DNA from: Bacteroidota bacterium
GTDB lineage: Bacteria; Bacteroidota; Bacteroidia; Chitinophagales; Chitinophagaceae
Assembly (NCBI GenBank): GCA_023440945.1
Contig: JAEZRL010000477.1
Coordinates: forward strand, 1 to 12,097
DNA length: 12,097 bases
Direction: 5' to 3'
Position numbers and translations under genes: made by a program. The notes beneath the pieces are model-generated. The model saw nothing but the letters and a program-made list of their open reading frames with translations, did not search any database and was not told the DNA's origin. The stretch's first letter is position 1; every line of letters begins with the position of its first letter. This document shows, in pieces, positions 1 through 7,900 of the stretch.

Positions 1-468
1 ACCGGAACCATCTTCGAAATAAAAGCAAAAGATGTGCTGATGGGAAGCATTGGCGGTGGCGGAAGATATGATGATCTTACAGGATTATTCGGCGTTCCTG
101 ATTTGCCGGGAGTAGGAATAAGTTTTGGTGTTGACAGGATTTATGATGTAATGGATGAACTTAAAATTTTTCCTGCAGAAGTTGAAACCGGAACACAGGT
201 TCTGTTTTTCAATCTTAGCGAAGATGAAAGTAAAAAAGCTTTTGAACTGATGCAACAATTGAGAGAAAAAAATATACGCTGCGAAATGTATCACGAGCAG
301 GCCAAGTTTGATAAACAGTTCAAGTATGCGGATAAAAAACATATTCCTTTTGCAGTTATTATTGGAAGCAAAGAACTTGAACAGGGAAACTGCGTTATAA
401 AAGATCTGCGTAAAGGTGAGCAGCAAACTATTACTTACAAAGCATTATTACAATATCATTTTGAATAG
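1..468 (+). CDS. hisS: Histidyl-tRNA synthetase, C-terminal part (5' truncated by window edge)
   Basis: HisRS charges tRNA-His with histidine in the cytoplasm. The reading frame is open from base 1 to the TAG at 466-468, giving 155 visible residues, roughly the last third of a protein that is usually 420-460 residues long. Residues 15-25 read GSIGGGGRYDD, the class-specific histidine-binding glycine/arginine motif. Residues 39-46 (GISFGVDR) are class II motif 3, with the ATP-binding arginine. Residues from about 52 onward form the anticodon-binding domain, with an alternating alpha/beta pattern and a conserved region around FDKQFKYADKKHIPFAVIIG. An internal GTG at 34 is only an in-frame valine and not a start. 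The next gene on the strand begins 83 bases after the stop. Identification is firm; only the 5' end is missing. Confidence 0.97.
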   Translation, partial: TGTIFEIKAKDVLMGSIGGGGRYDDLTGLFGVPDLPGVGISFGVDRIYDVMDELKIFPAEVETGTQVLFFNLSEDESKKAFELMQQLREKNIRCEMYHEQAKFDKQFKYADKKHIPFAVIIGSKELEQGNCVIKDLRKGEQQTITYKALLQYHFE

Positions 469-551
469 GAATTTATGTCATTTCTCGTTAATACTGAAAA
501 GCTTAACGATACTTGGCATAAAATTAGAAACAACAGAGGAAAAAACTTCAG

Positions 552-1037
552 ATGAAAAATCTCGTCTTATTTGCTTGCTGCCTAATTGTTTTTACCGCTT
601 GTCATCGTAAAACCGTTCCTGCAGCAACAAATACAAGTGCAACTGCATCAACTGAAACACCCAAAAAACCAACGCCCGCTCCACCACCAAAAGAAAATAC
701 CGTAAAACCGTTGATTGATAACGAAACCGATTCATCTGCTGTCGCAGTTTTTGACAAGCCGGTTATTGTGGTAGATGGAAAAGGAAATATGGTCTCGCAG
801 GATCAACTGCCAGCAGGTGTTACTGTTCCTGATAATTCTGCTGCCCGTGCTTTCACACCTGCACAAACCAAGAATCTTGCTTATAGGTATAAATATATTC
901 CACCAAGAATTTTATATGTACCTGATAATCTTGCCAGAACTACCAGCCGAGGCACTTATTATGTGTACAACAAAAAATTTTGGTATTGGAAAAAATCAGA
1001 TGGTTTTTTCTATCTTGATCCGAACTATTATAACTAA
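552..1037 (+). CDS. Small lipoprotein of unknown function
   Basis: The product has 161 residues and I do not recognise its family. The N-terminus is a lipoprotein signal: a short hydrophobic stretch (residues 4-16) ending in the lipobox FTAC, with Cys17 as the likely acylated residue. The residues after it (HRKT) are basic, not the acidic surface-export signal known from Bacteroidota, so a periplasm-facing anchor is more likely. Residues about 25-50 form a Thr/Pro/Lys-rich, probably disordered linker. The C-terminal 55 residues are rich in Tyr, Phe and Trp (YYVYNKKFWYWKK and so on), suggesting a small beta-rich or wall-contacting domain. AGAGGA at 535-540 is a reasonable ribosome binding site 11 bases before the ATG and supports this start. 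It may be co-transcribed with hisS; I see no convincing -7/-33 element in the 83-base gap. Confidence 0.8.
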   Translation: MKNLVLFACCLIVFTACHRKTVPAATNTSATASTETPKKPTPAPPPKENTVKPLIDNETDSSAVAVFDKPVIVVDGKGNMVSQDQLPAGVTVPDNSAARAFTPAQTKNLAYRYKYIPPRILYVPDNLARTTSRGTYYVYNKKFWYWKKSDGFFYLDPNYYN

Positions 1038-1059
1038 ATATTCTTACGTTTCTTATACT

Positions 1060-1079
1060 GTGTGTCAGACACCTTTTTT
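1060..1079 (+). terminator. Weak intrinsic terminator candidate after the small lipoprotein
   Basis: A short perfect inverted repeat, GTGTC-A-GACAC (1062-1072), is followed one base later by six T (1074-1079). As an RNA hairpin only about four pairs form, so it is weak on its own. It lies 22-42 bases past the stop codon, between two convergent genes, which is where a terminator is expected. Confidence 0.35.
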
Positions 1080-1080
1080 C

Positions 1081-1095
1081 TTGTAATTATTACAA
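1081..1095. repeat. 15-base palindrome between convergent genes
   Basis: TTGTAAT-T-ATTACAA is a perfect inverted repeat around a single central base. It lies between the small lipoprotein stop and the end of the minus-strand L,D-transpeptidase gene. Neither strand has a good U-tract after it, so it may be a weak transcript end or just AT-rich sequence. Confidence 0.3.
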
Positions 1096-1108
1096 TTAAC
1101 TAACGAGG

Positions 1109-2707
1109 TTAGGGTTCGAATAATCTTGATGCAAGTTTTTTATCGTGTCCATAAATATCTTTTCTGAAATTAATCTTTCCGTTCGCATCTGTCCAGGCAG
1201 TGAAATAACCGATGAAAACACGTACAGGATTGGGGAGTGTTATCCAATTATCATGATTAAGATGCATTAAAGAATCAATAACAGAAGATGTATATTCCGG
1301 CTTGCTTCTTAATAAAAATTCAGCAAGTTTTTTTGGCTCTTCTATTCTTATACAACCATGACTGAACATGCGGTTGGTTTGCGAAAACAATTCACGGTTT
1401 GGTGTATCATGTAAATAAATGTTGTACTCATTCGGAAATAAAAATTTCACATGCCCTAACGCATTATCAGGTCCTGGTTTTTGACGAACAACAGGCAAAC
1501 CATTACTATAACCGGTTATCTCCATATTATGACTTGAAATGTAAGCGGGATTACGGTTAATAGCAGGTAAAATTTCTTTTCGAACAATGCTTTGGGGTAC
1601 ATTCCAATATGGACTAAACACGATATATTTAAGATAGCCAGTAAAAATAACTGTGTTCGTTCCTGCTTTTCCAACAATTATTTTCATTTGAAACAATTGT
1701 TTACCTGTGTCAAATACATGTAACCTGAACTCAGGTATGTTTACAAGAATAAAAGTAGAATCACCTTCTGCAGGCATCCAGCGGATACGTTCGAGATTGA
1801 TAAGCAAAGTTTTTATTCTTTGTGTAACAGGTGTATTCAATTCCGTGATTGTATTACGACCTAATTCACCGTCCGCTGTTAATCCCATCCGTTGTTGGAA
1901 TGCTTTTACCGCAGTTATGAAAGCGGTGTCATAAACTGAAGATGTATCTTCTGCCTGATAATCACCCAAAATATATAAGCGTTGTTTTATTAATGAAATA
2001 GCATGTGCTGTATCACCGATTTTATATACTTTACCAGGCAATGGAATAGAATCCCATTTGTATGTTTTTTTGATATGATTATATTTTGCAATAGCATCCT
2101 GCATCCTATTGAACTGGCGGCTTAAAGGCAGATACATTTTCTGCTTTTCACCTCTTGAGAGAATAGCTGAATCAAGCAGATCAGTAAGATTATATTTTCT
2201 TCTCGGTATATACCATCCCAATTCTGTTGCATCAACATCTTTTCCTTTATAAACTTTTGATGCATACACGAAAAATTGACCTGTTAAATATAATTCTGTT
2301 TGTAAAGGAGATATTTTAGGATTAGGATTAACCAAACCTGAATCAAACTGAATATACAATTCATTCAATTTTTTATTGTACAAACTGCTGTCATCCATTT
2401 GCTGCGATGTTACATTCAGCAGATTCATAAAATTCTTTGCCTGTTCCTGCAAACCCGAAGAATCAAACCAGGCATATTCATAATTTCTTCTTTTATAAAA
2501 ATCAAAAAACTGCTGTTGAAACTGATTAAATTCAGGATGATCGTTAATGAAGTGAAGCAATTGCAAACTATCCATAAAAAGATTGTTATAAGCTACCTCT
2601 TCAGTAATTGTTGTATCTCTTACAACATCCCTGGCTTTATTATTCTCACAACTGAAAATTATTAACAAAAAAAAGGGAGCAACAAAAATCTTCCACTGTT
2701 TTATCAT
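1109..2707 (-). CDS. L,D-transpeptidase (YcbB/LdtD type), lipoprotein
   Basis: This 532-residue protein should form L,D (3-3) cross-links in peptidoglycan, or attach other molecules to it, in the periplasm. A hydrophobic leader (residues 7-19) ends in the lipobox IFSC, with Cys20 the lipid anchor. Residues about 40-220 form the alpha-helical region found before the catalytic part in YcbB-like enzymes. Residues about 228-292 are a peptidoglycan-binding domain (IGDTAHAISLIKQRL ... AVKAFQQRMGLTADGELG). Residues about 318-470 are the YkuD catalytic domain, with His433 in YLHDTPN and the signature S449-H-G-C452-I-R454; Cys452 is the predicted nucleophile. It starts 6 bases after the rsmE stop on the same strand, so the two are very likely one operon with rsmE first. 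No Shine-Dalgarno is evident before the ATG. All key motifs are intact. The family call is firm; the exact cross-linking role is inferred. Confidence 0.93.
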   Translation of the reverse strand: MIKQWKIFVAPFFLLIIFSCENNKARDVVRDTTITEEVAYNNLFMDSLQLLHFINDHPEFNQFQQQFFDFYKRRNYEYAWFDSSGLQEQAKNFMNLLNVTSQQMDDSSLYNKKLNELYIQFDSGLVNPNPKISPLQTELYLTGQFFVYASKVYKGKDVDATELGWYIPRRKYNLTDLLDSAILSRGEKQKMYLPLSRQFNRMQDAIAKYNHIKKTYKWDSIPLPGKVYKIGDTAHAISLIKQRLYILGDYQAEDTSSVYDTAFITAVKAFQQRMGLTADGELGRNTITELNTPVTQRIKTLLINLERIRWMPAEGDSTFILVNIPEFRLHVFDTGKQLFQMKIIVGKAGTNTVIFTGYLKYIVFSPYWNVPQSIVRKEILPAINRNPAYISSHNMEITGYSNGLPVVRQKPGPDNALGHVKFLFPNEYNIYLHDTPNRELFSQTNRMFSHGCIRIEEPKKLAEFLLRSKPEYTSSVIDSLMHLNHDNWITLPNPVRVFIGYFTAWTDANGKINFRKDIYGHDKKLASRLFEP

Positions 2708-2713
2708 AACTAC

Positions 2714-3418
2714 TTATCTGTTGTTAACTAATAAAACCGCAGCAACAATGCCTGCAGTTTCTGTTCTCAAACGCGTATTTCCCAAACTAACCGGTATAAA
2801 ATTTTTTTCTATTGTTGACTGAATTTCACGCTCTGAGAAATCACCTTCAGGACCAATAAAAATCTGCACTGATCCGTCCATTTTAAAATCATTCAAACCT
2901 CTTTTTTCACCTTCACCGCAGAAGGCAATTAATTTAGATGAATAAAAGGAAAAATTAATTACCTCTTCAAACGCTTTTGGTTCACTTAAATGTGGTAACA
3001 ATGCTTGCTGGCTTTGCAGCATCGCCGCTATTAAAATATTTCTCATCCGGTCATAACGGAAATAATGCCTCTCAGTACGTTCGCATAACAAAGGAATAAT
3101 TTCATTTACACCTAATTCTGTGGCCTTTTCTAAAAACCATTCAAACCTGTTTGTATTTTTTAATAAAGAAATAGCAATGCTGATTTTCTTTTGTGATGCT
3201 TCTGCAAAATTTCTTTCAGTTATAACTACTTCACATCTTCGCTTATCTTCTTTTGTTATCGTTGCTGTTAATAACAAGCCTTTGCCGTTTGTTAATTGCA
3301 ATTGTTCTCCCGCCCGCATTCGCAGCACCTGCACACAATGTTTGCTTGTTTCTTCACCCAAAATAAAATGAGTTGCTGTTCCATCAATTGTTTCTTCAAA
3401 AAAATAAGGTAAGGTCAT
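2714..3418 (-). CDS. rsmE: 16S rRNA (uracil1498-N3)-methyltransferase RsmE
   Basis: RsmE methylates N3 of U1498 in 16S rRNA, near the decoding centre of the 30S subunit, using S-adenosylmethionine. The 234-residue product matches the usual length (about 230-250). Residues 1-70 are the PUA-like RNA-binding domain (HFILGEETSKHCVQVLRMRAGE). Residues from about 75 form the SPOUT methyltransferase fold, with EKATELGV (97-104), the conserved AAMLQSQQA (131-139), IGPEGDF (188-194) and the knot motif LGNTRLRTETA (212-222) that binds SAM. The ATG at 3416-3418 gives the standard RsmE N-terminus. It is the first gene of a two-gene minus-strand unit with the L,D-transpeptidase and is divergent from the aminotransferase gene; the shared upstream region holds inverted repeats. 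Confidence 0.96.
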   Translation of the reverse strand: MTLPYFFEETIDGTATHFILGEETSKHCVQVLRMRAGEQLQLTNGKGLLLTATITKEDKRRCEVVITERNFAEASQKKISIAISLLKNTNRFEWFLEKATELGVNEIIPLLCERTERHYFRYDRMRNILIAAMLQSQQALLPHLSEPKAFEEVINFSFYSSKLIAFCGEGEKRGLNDFKMDGSVQIFIGPEGDFSEREIQSTIEKNFIPVSLGNTRLRTETAGIVAAVLLVNNR

Positions 3419-3447
3419 TTAAGAGCGAATTTATTTGTTTTGAATAT

Positions 3448-3499
3448 AGCGATTAATGATTGTTAAATTTAGGGTGATAAAATCATCCTTAAAATCGCT
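3448..3499. repeat. Nested inverted repeat in the rsmE/aminotransferase divergent promoter region
   Basis: AGCGATT (3448-3454) is matched by AATCGCT (3493-3499). Inside lies a second hairpin, AGGGTGAT (3471-3478) with ATCATCCT (3482-3489), containing one G-U pair and an AAA loop. The pair of nested repeats sits just upstream of the aminotransferase promoter and within the probable rsmE leader. It could be an operator or an rsmE 5' UTR structure. AT-rich sequence makes such matches fairly easy by chance. Confidence 0.35.
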
Positions 3500-3505
3500 G
3501 CACCA

Positions 3506-3533
3506 TTTGAAATTGCAATATCATTACATTTGC
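3506..3533 (+). promoter_or_regulatory. Bacteroidota-type promoter for the aminotransferase gene
   Basis: TACATTTGC at 3525-3533 is an exact match to the Bacteroidota -7 consensus TAnnTTTG. TTTG at 3506-3509 is the best -33 candidate, with a spacer of 15 bases, shorter than the usual 17-21. A start of transcription near 3538-3540 would leave a leader of about 20 bases to the ATG at 3560. This argues that the in-frame TTG at 3530, which lies inside the -7 element, is not the start codon. Confidence 0.6.
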
Positions 3534-3559
3534 AGTCCTTAAAATTTATACTTCATACA

Positions 3560-4750
3560 ATGCAACTTTCTTCTCTTCTGCAACGTTTCAACGAACCTGA
3601 AACATTGAAAATGGCAAAACTTGGCCGTGAATTGCGAGCCAAAGGAATTGATGTTATTGACCTTAGTTTAGGCGAACCGGATTTTGATACACCTCAACAC
3701 ATCAAGGATGCAGCGATAAAGGCGATCCAGGATAACTGGAGCCACTACACACCGGTTCCCGGATTTTTAGATCTCCGCGAAGCTGTTTGTCATAAATTGA
3801 AAAGAGACAATGATCTTGATTACAAACCAGAAAATATTGTTGTATCAACAGGCGCAAAACAAAGTTTAGCCAATACCATTCTTGCACTTGTTGATGATAA
3901 TGAAGAAGTAATTATTCCAACGCCTTATTGGGTAACTTATTCCGAATTGGTTAAAATCGCAAGAGGTAAAGTAATTGAAGTGCATACCTCTTTAGAGTCC
4001 GGTTTCAAAATAACACCGCAACAATTAGAAGATGCGATAACTGATAAAACAAAAGCATTCTTATTCTCTTCACCATGCAATCCTTCAGGCACCGTGTACA
4101 GCAAAGAGGAGTTACAAGGATTAGCGGAAGTGTTCAGAAAACATCCGAACGTTTACATCATCTCTGATGAAATTTATGAATATATAAATTTTGTTGGAAA
4201 ACACGAAAGCATTGCACAATTTGATGACCTGAAAGATCGCGTAATAATTGTAAACGGATTGAGTAAGGGCTTTGCAATGACGGGCTGGCGCCTGGGTTAT
4301 ATTGCAGCTAATGCAGAAGTTGCAAAAGCTTGTGAAAAAATTCAGGGACAATTTACAAGTGGCACAAACTCCATCACACAAAAAGCTGCAGTGGTTGCGT
4401 TAACGCATGATCTTCGTCCAACAATGGAAATGGTTGAAGAGTTTACAAAGAGAAGAGAAAGAATTCTGGAACTGGTAAAACAAATTCCGGGCTTTAAATG
4501 TTTTGAGCCTCAGGGAGCATTTTACATCTTCCCGGATGTGTCTTCTTATTATGGCAAAAGCGATGGCGAAACAACAGTAAATAATGCGCCTGATTTCAGC
4601 ATGTATCTTTTAAATACTGCACATGTGTCTTCTGTTATGGGCGATGCGTTTGGTGAACCAAACTGTGTTCGCTTTTCTTTCGCTAACAGTATGCAGAATA
4701 TTGAAAAAGCGTTTACAAGAATAGAAGCCGCCTTAAGCAAATTGAAATAA
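3560..4750 (+). CDS. Class I PLP-dependent aminotransferase, aspartate aminotransferase type
   Basis: The 396-residue cytoplasmic enzyme most likely transfers the amino group between aspartate and 2-oxoglutarate, linking amino-acid metabolism to oxaloacetate. Residue numbers are from the ATG at 3560. The N-terminus has the family signature VIDLSLGEPDFDTP (about 33-45). Further on are SSPCNPSG with Asn174, DEIYE with Asp203 and Tyr206, and SLSKGFAMTGWR-like GLSKGFAMTGWR with the PLP-binding Lys236. Arg371 in RFSFANS is the equivalent of the arginine that binds the substrate carboxylate. These place it in the type Ib aspartate/prephenate aminotransferase group, so activity toward aromatic or prephenate substrates is possible. 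The frame is open upstream to a TTG at 3530, but that codon overlaps the -7 promoter element and adds residues the family lacks. It is monocistronic, with its own promoter and terminator. Confidence 0.93.
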   Translation: MQLSSLLQRFNEPETLKMAKLGRELRAKGIDVIDLSLGEPDFDTPQHIKDAAIKAIQDNWSHYTPVPGFLDLREAVCHKLKRDNDLDYKPENIVVSTGAKQSLANTILALVDDNEEVIIPTPYWVTYSELVKIARGKVIEVHTSLESGFKITPQQLEDAITDKTKAFLFSSPCNPSGTVYSKEELQGLAEVFRKHPNVYIISDEIYEYINFVGKHESIAQFDDLKDRVIIVNGLSKGFAMTGWRLGYIAANAEVAKACEKIQGQFTSGTNSITQKAAVVALTHDLRPTMEMVEEFTKRRERILELVKQIPGFKCFEPQGAFYIFPDVSSYYGKSDGETTVNNAPDFSMYLLNTAHVSSVMGDAFGEPNCVRFSFANSMQNIEKAFTRIEAALSKLK

Positions 4751-4800
4751 TTTTATGTTTGGTTATTGAATTCGGTTGGTTGTTTATTTTTTTGTTATTA

Positions 4801-4837
4801 AAACTTCGCAATGAAAAAAACGTTGCGAAGTTTTTTT
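4801..4837 (+). terminator. Intrinsic terminator after the aminotransferase gene
   Basis: AAACTTCGCAATG (4801-4813) pairs with CGTTGCGAAGTTT (4821-4833) in a 13-pair stem (one T-G wobble) around a loop of seven A. Seven T run from 4831 to 4837. The stem lies 50 bases after the aminotransferase stop. The other strand has no good U-tract, so it acts mainly in the plus direction. Confidence 0.85.
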
Positions 4838-4937
4838 GTTTTCTATATAGAAATTTTGAAGTAAAACATTTTTACGCAGTTGTTTTACATCGTTATACCT
4901 CATATCCCCTAACTTTATTGCTCTATCCTTTAACATT

Positions 4938-7900
4938 ATGAGAAATATATCACGTTTGTTGCCAGTAGCAGCCTTGCTGTTTATTTTTTTGTTCGGTTGC
5001 AAAACCCGCTCCGGAAAACCCAAAGTATTAGTGTTTAGTAAAACATCCGGTTTTCATCATTCATCTATTCCTGCAGGCATTAATGCCATTATAAAACTCG
5101 GGCAGGAAAATAATTTCGATGTTGATACTACTACTAATGCAGAATGGTTTACAGATGACACGCTTAAAAAATATTCTGCAGTTGTTTTTTTAAATACAAC
5201 TGATACTGCAGATGTATTATTGAATAATTACCAGGAAAATGCCTTTCAACGTTACATTGAAGCAGGTGGCGGTTTTGTTGGTGTACATGCTGCAACAGAT
5301 GCAGGTTATCATTGGGGATGGTACACCCGATTGGTTGGTGCAAACTTCAATGGTCATCCACAACAACAGGAAGCGGTGCTGAACGTTGTTGACCAGGATC
5401 ACATTTCTACCAAACATCTGCCTAAAGAATGGAAGAGAAAAGATGAATGGTACAACTTTAAAAACTTTAATAAAGATGTGCATGTTCTTATAAAAATTGA
5501 TGAGAAAAGTTACGAAGGTGGAACAATGAATAATGATCATCCGATGGCCTGGTATCATGAATATGATGGCGGACGTGCATGGTACACTGAATTAGGCCAT
5601 ACAGATGAATCCTACACCGATCCTAACTATTTAAAACATCTTCTTGGCGGTATTGAATATGCCATCGGGGATAACAAAGAATTAGATTATTCAAAGGTGA
5701 AAACACCGCTTGTTCCCGAAGAAGACCGTTTTACAAAAGTGCAATTGGTTAACGGAACTTTTTTTGAACCAACAGAAATGACAATTCTGCCAAATCTTGA
5801 TATTTTGATTGCACAAAGACGTGGTGATTTAGTTATCTATAAAAGCGATTCTAAAACAGTAAAACCTGCAGGTCATTTGGATGTGTATTGGAAAACAAGT
5901 ACACCCGGCGTTAATGCAGAAGAAGGTTTACTTGGCATTCATGCTGATCCTGATTTCAGCAAAAATCATTTCGTGTATATTTATTATAGTCCAACCGATA
6001 CTTCTGTCAATCGCTTATCCCGCTTCACTTTGGTGAATGATTCTATTGATATGAAATCAGAAAAGATCATTCTTCAGCTCTATTCACAAAGAGAGATTTG
6101 TTGCCACACCGGCGGCTCTATCGCTTTCGGTAAAGACAGGATGTTGTTTTTATCAACAGGCGATAATACAACACCTTTTGACGAACCGAATCAACCCTAT
6201 AACACACATGGTTTTGCTCCCCTTGATGATCGTCCAGGTTTTGAACATTATGATGACAGAAGAAGTGCGGGCAACACAAATGATCTCCGTGGAAAAATTT
6301 TACGCATCAAAGTAAATGAAAATGGTACGTACGAAATTCCGGATGGAAATCTTTTCCCTAAAGGAACAGAAAAAACAAGACCTGAAATTTATGTGATGGG
6401 TGATAGGAATCCTTATCGTATTTCTGTGGATCAAAAGAATGGATTTTTATATTGGGGTGAAGTTGGTCCTGATTCTAATGTTGATAGTTTGGAAACTCGT
6501 GGCCCTCGCGGTTATGATGAAGTGAACCAGGCAAGAAAAGCAGGTTTCTTTGGATGGCCTTTGTTCATTGGAGATAATTATGCTTATCATGCTTACGATT
6601 ATGCAACAGGAAAATCAGGCCCTGCATTCGATCCGCAGCGTCCCATAAACGATTCCCGTAATAACACCGGCTTAAGAGAATTACCTCCTGCAAATCCAGC
6701 GTTTATCTGGTATCCTTATGGCATTTCAAAAGATTTTCCGCAAGTAGGCAGTGGCGGCAGAACAGCGATGGCCGGCCCTGTTTATTACACTGATATGTAT
6801 CCAAAAGAAACAAGATTGCCTGATTATTATAACGGTAAATTATTTATTTATGAATGGATGCGTGGATGGATAAAAGTTGTAACAATGCGGGAGAATGGTG
6901 ATTTTGATAACATGGAACCTTTCATGCTTCATACCAAGTTTTCGAATCCTGTTGATATGGAAGTTGGGCCGGATGGTAAATTGTATATTCTTGAATATGG
7001 AAGCGGATGGTTTGCAAAAAATCCGGATGCCGGACTTGTACGCATTGATTTTAATTCAGGTAACAGACCTCCTGTAGTTAATAATATAAGTGTTGATAAA
7101 ACTTCCGGTGATATTCCATTGCAGATAAATGCGACGGTTGATGCAAGAGATCCTGATGGTGATAAACTTACTTATGAGTGGGATCTTGGTAATGGTACTA
7201 AAAAAACTACAACAGAACCAAAACTGCAATACACTTTAAACAGCATTGGCGATTACCCGATAACTGTTACAGTAAAAGATGATAAAAATGCATCTTCAAA
7301 AAGCGGTATTGTTGCTGTGTATGCAGGTAACGAAGCGCCGCAAGTAAACATTGAACTTGCAGGAAACAAAACATTTTATTTTCCCGGTTCACCTGTTAAG
7401 TATAATGTTGTTGTAAATGATAAGGATGATACTTCAAAGATTGATATTGGTAATCTCATTGTAACTGCAGACTATGCAGAAGGAACAGATAAAGCAGGAA
7501 GTTCACAAGGTCACCAGGTGATAAGTGAAACAATGATGGGTAAAAATCTGATGATGTCTCTTGATTGTAAGAGTTGTCATAAAGTAGATGAAAAATCTAT
7601 CGGACCTGCTTTCACACAGGTTGCAGAACGTTATCAAAAAAATCCTGATGCACTTAATTATCTTGTTCAAAAGGTGATAAAAGGTGGTTCAGGAAACTGG
7701 GGTGAAGTAGCAATGGCTGCACATCCTGATCTCAAACCAGATGATGCGAGAATGATCATCAATTGGGTGTTATCACTTGCTTCATCTCAACAAAAAATAA
7801 AATCATTACCACAACAAGGTACAGTAAATGCAACACTTAATAAACCTGCAAAAGATAATGGTGTATTAACGCTTCTTGCAACTTATACAGACAAAGGCGG

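Noticed and set aside
416..610. 64-codon plus-strand ORF overlapping the hisS end and the lipoprotein start
   Set aside because: It covers parts of two better-supported genes in another frame, and its protein has no recognisable features.
775..1086. 103-codon plus-strand ORF inside and past the small lipoprotein gene
   Set aside because: Out-of-frame shadow; the lipoprotein frame has a proper signal sequence and ribosome binding site.
4880..4917. Promoter for the fusion gene (TTG at 4880-4882 and TAACTTTA at 4910-4917)
   Set aside because: The spacer of 27 bases is too long and the -7 element lacks the final G, so it is only mentioned with the gene.
4759..4941. 60-codon plus-strand ORF between the aminotransferase and fusion genes
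   Set aside because: It runs through the strong terminator hairpin at 4801-4837, and the protein is AT-driven (Phe/Leu/Lys rich) without a family signal.
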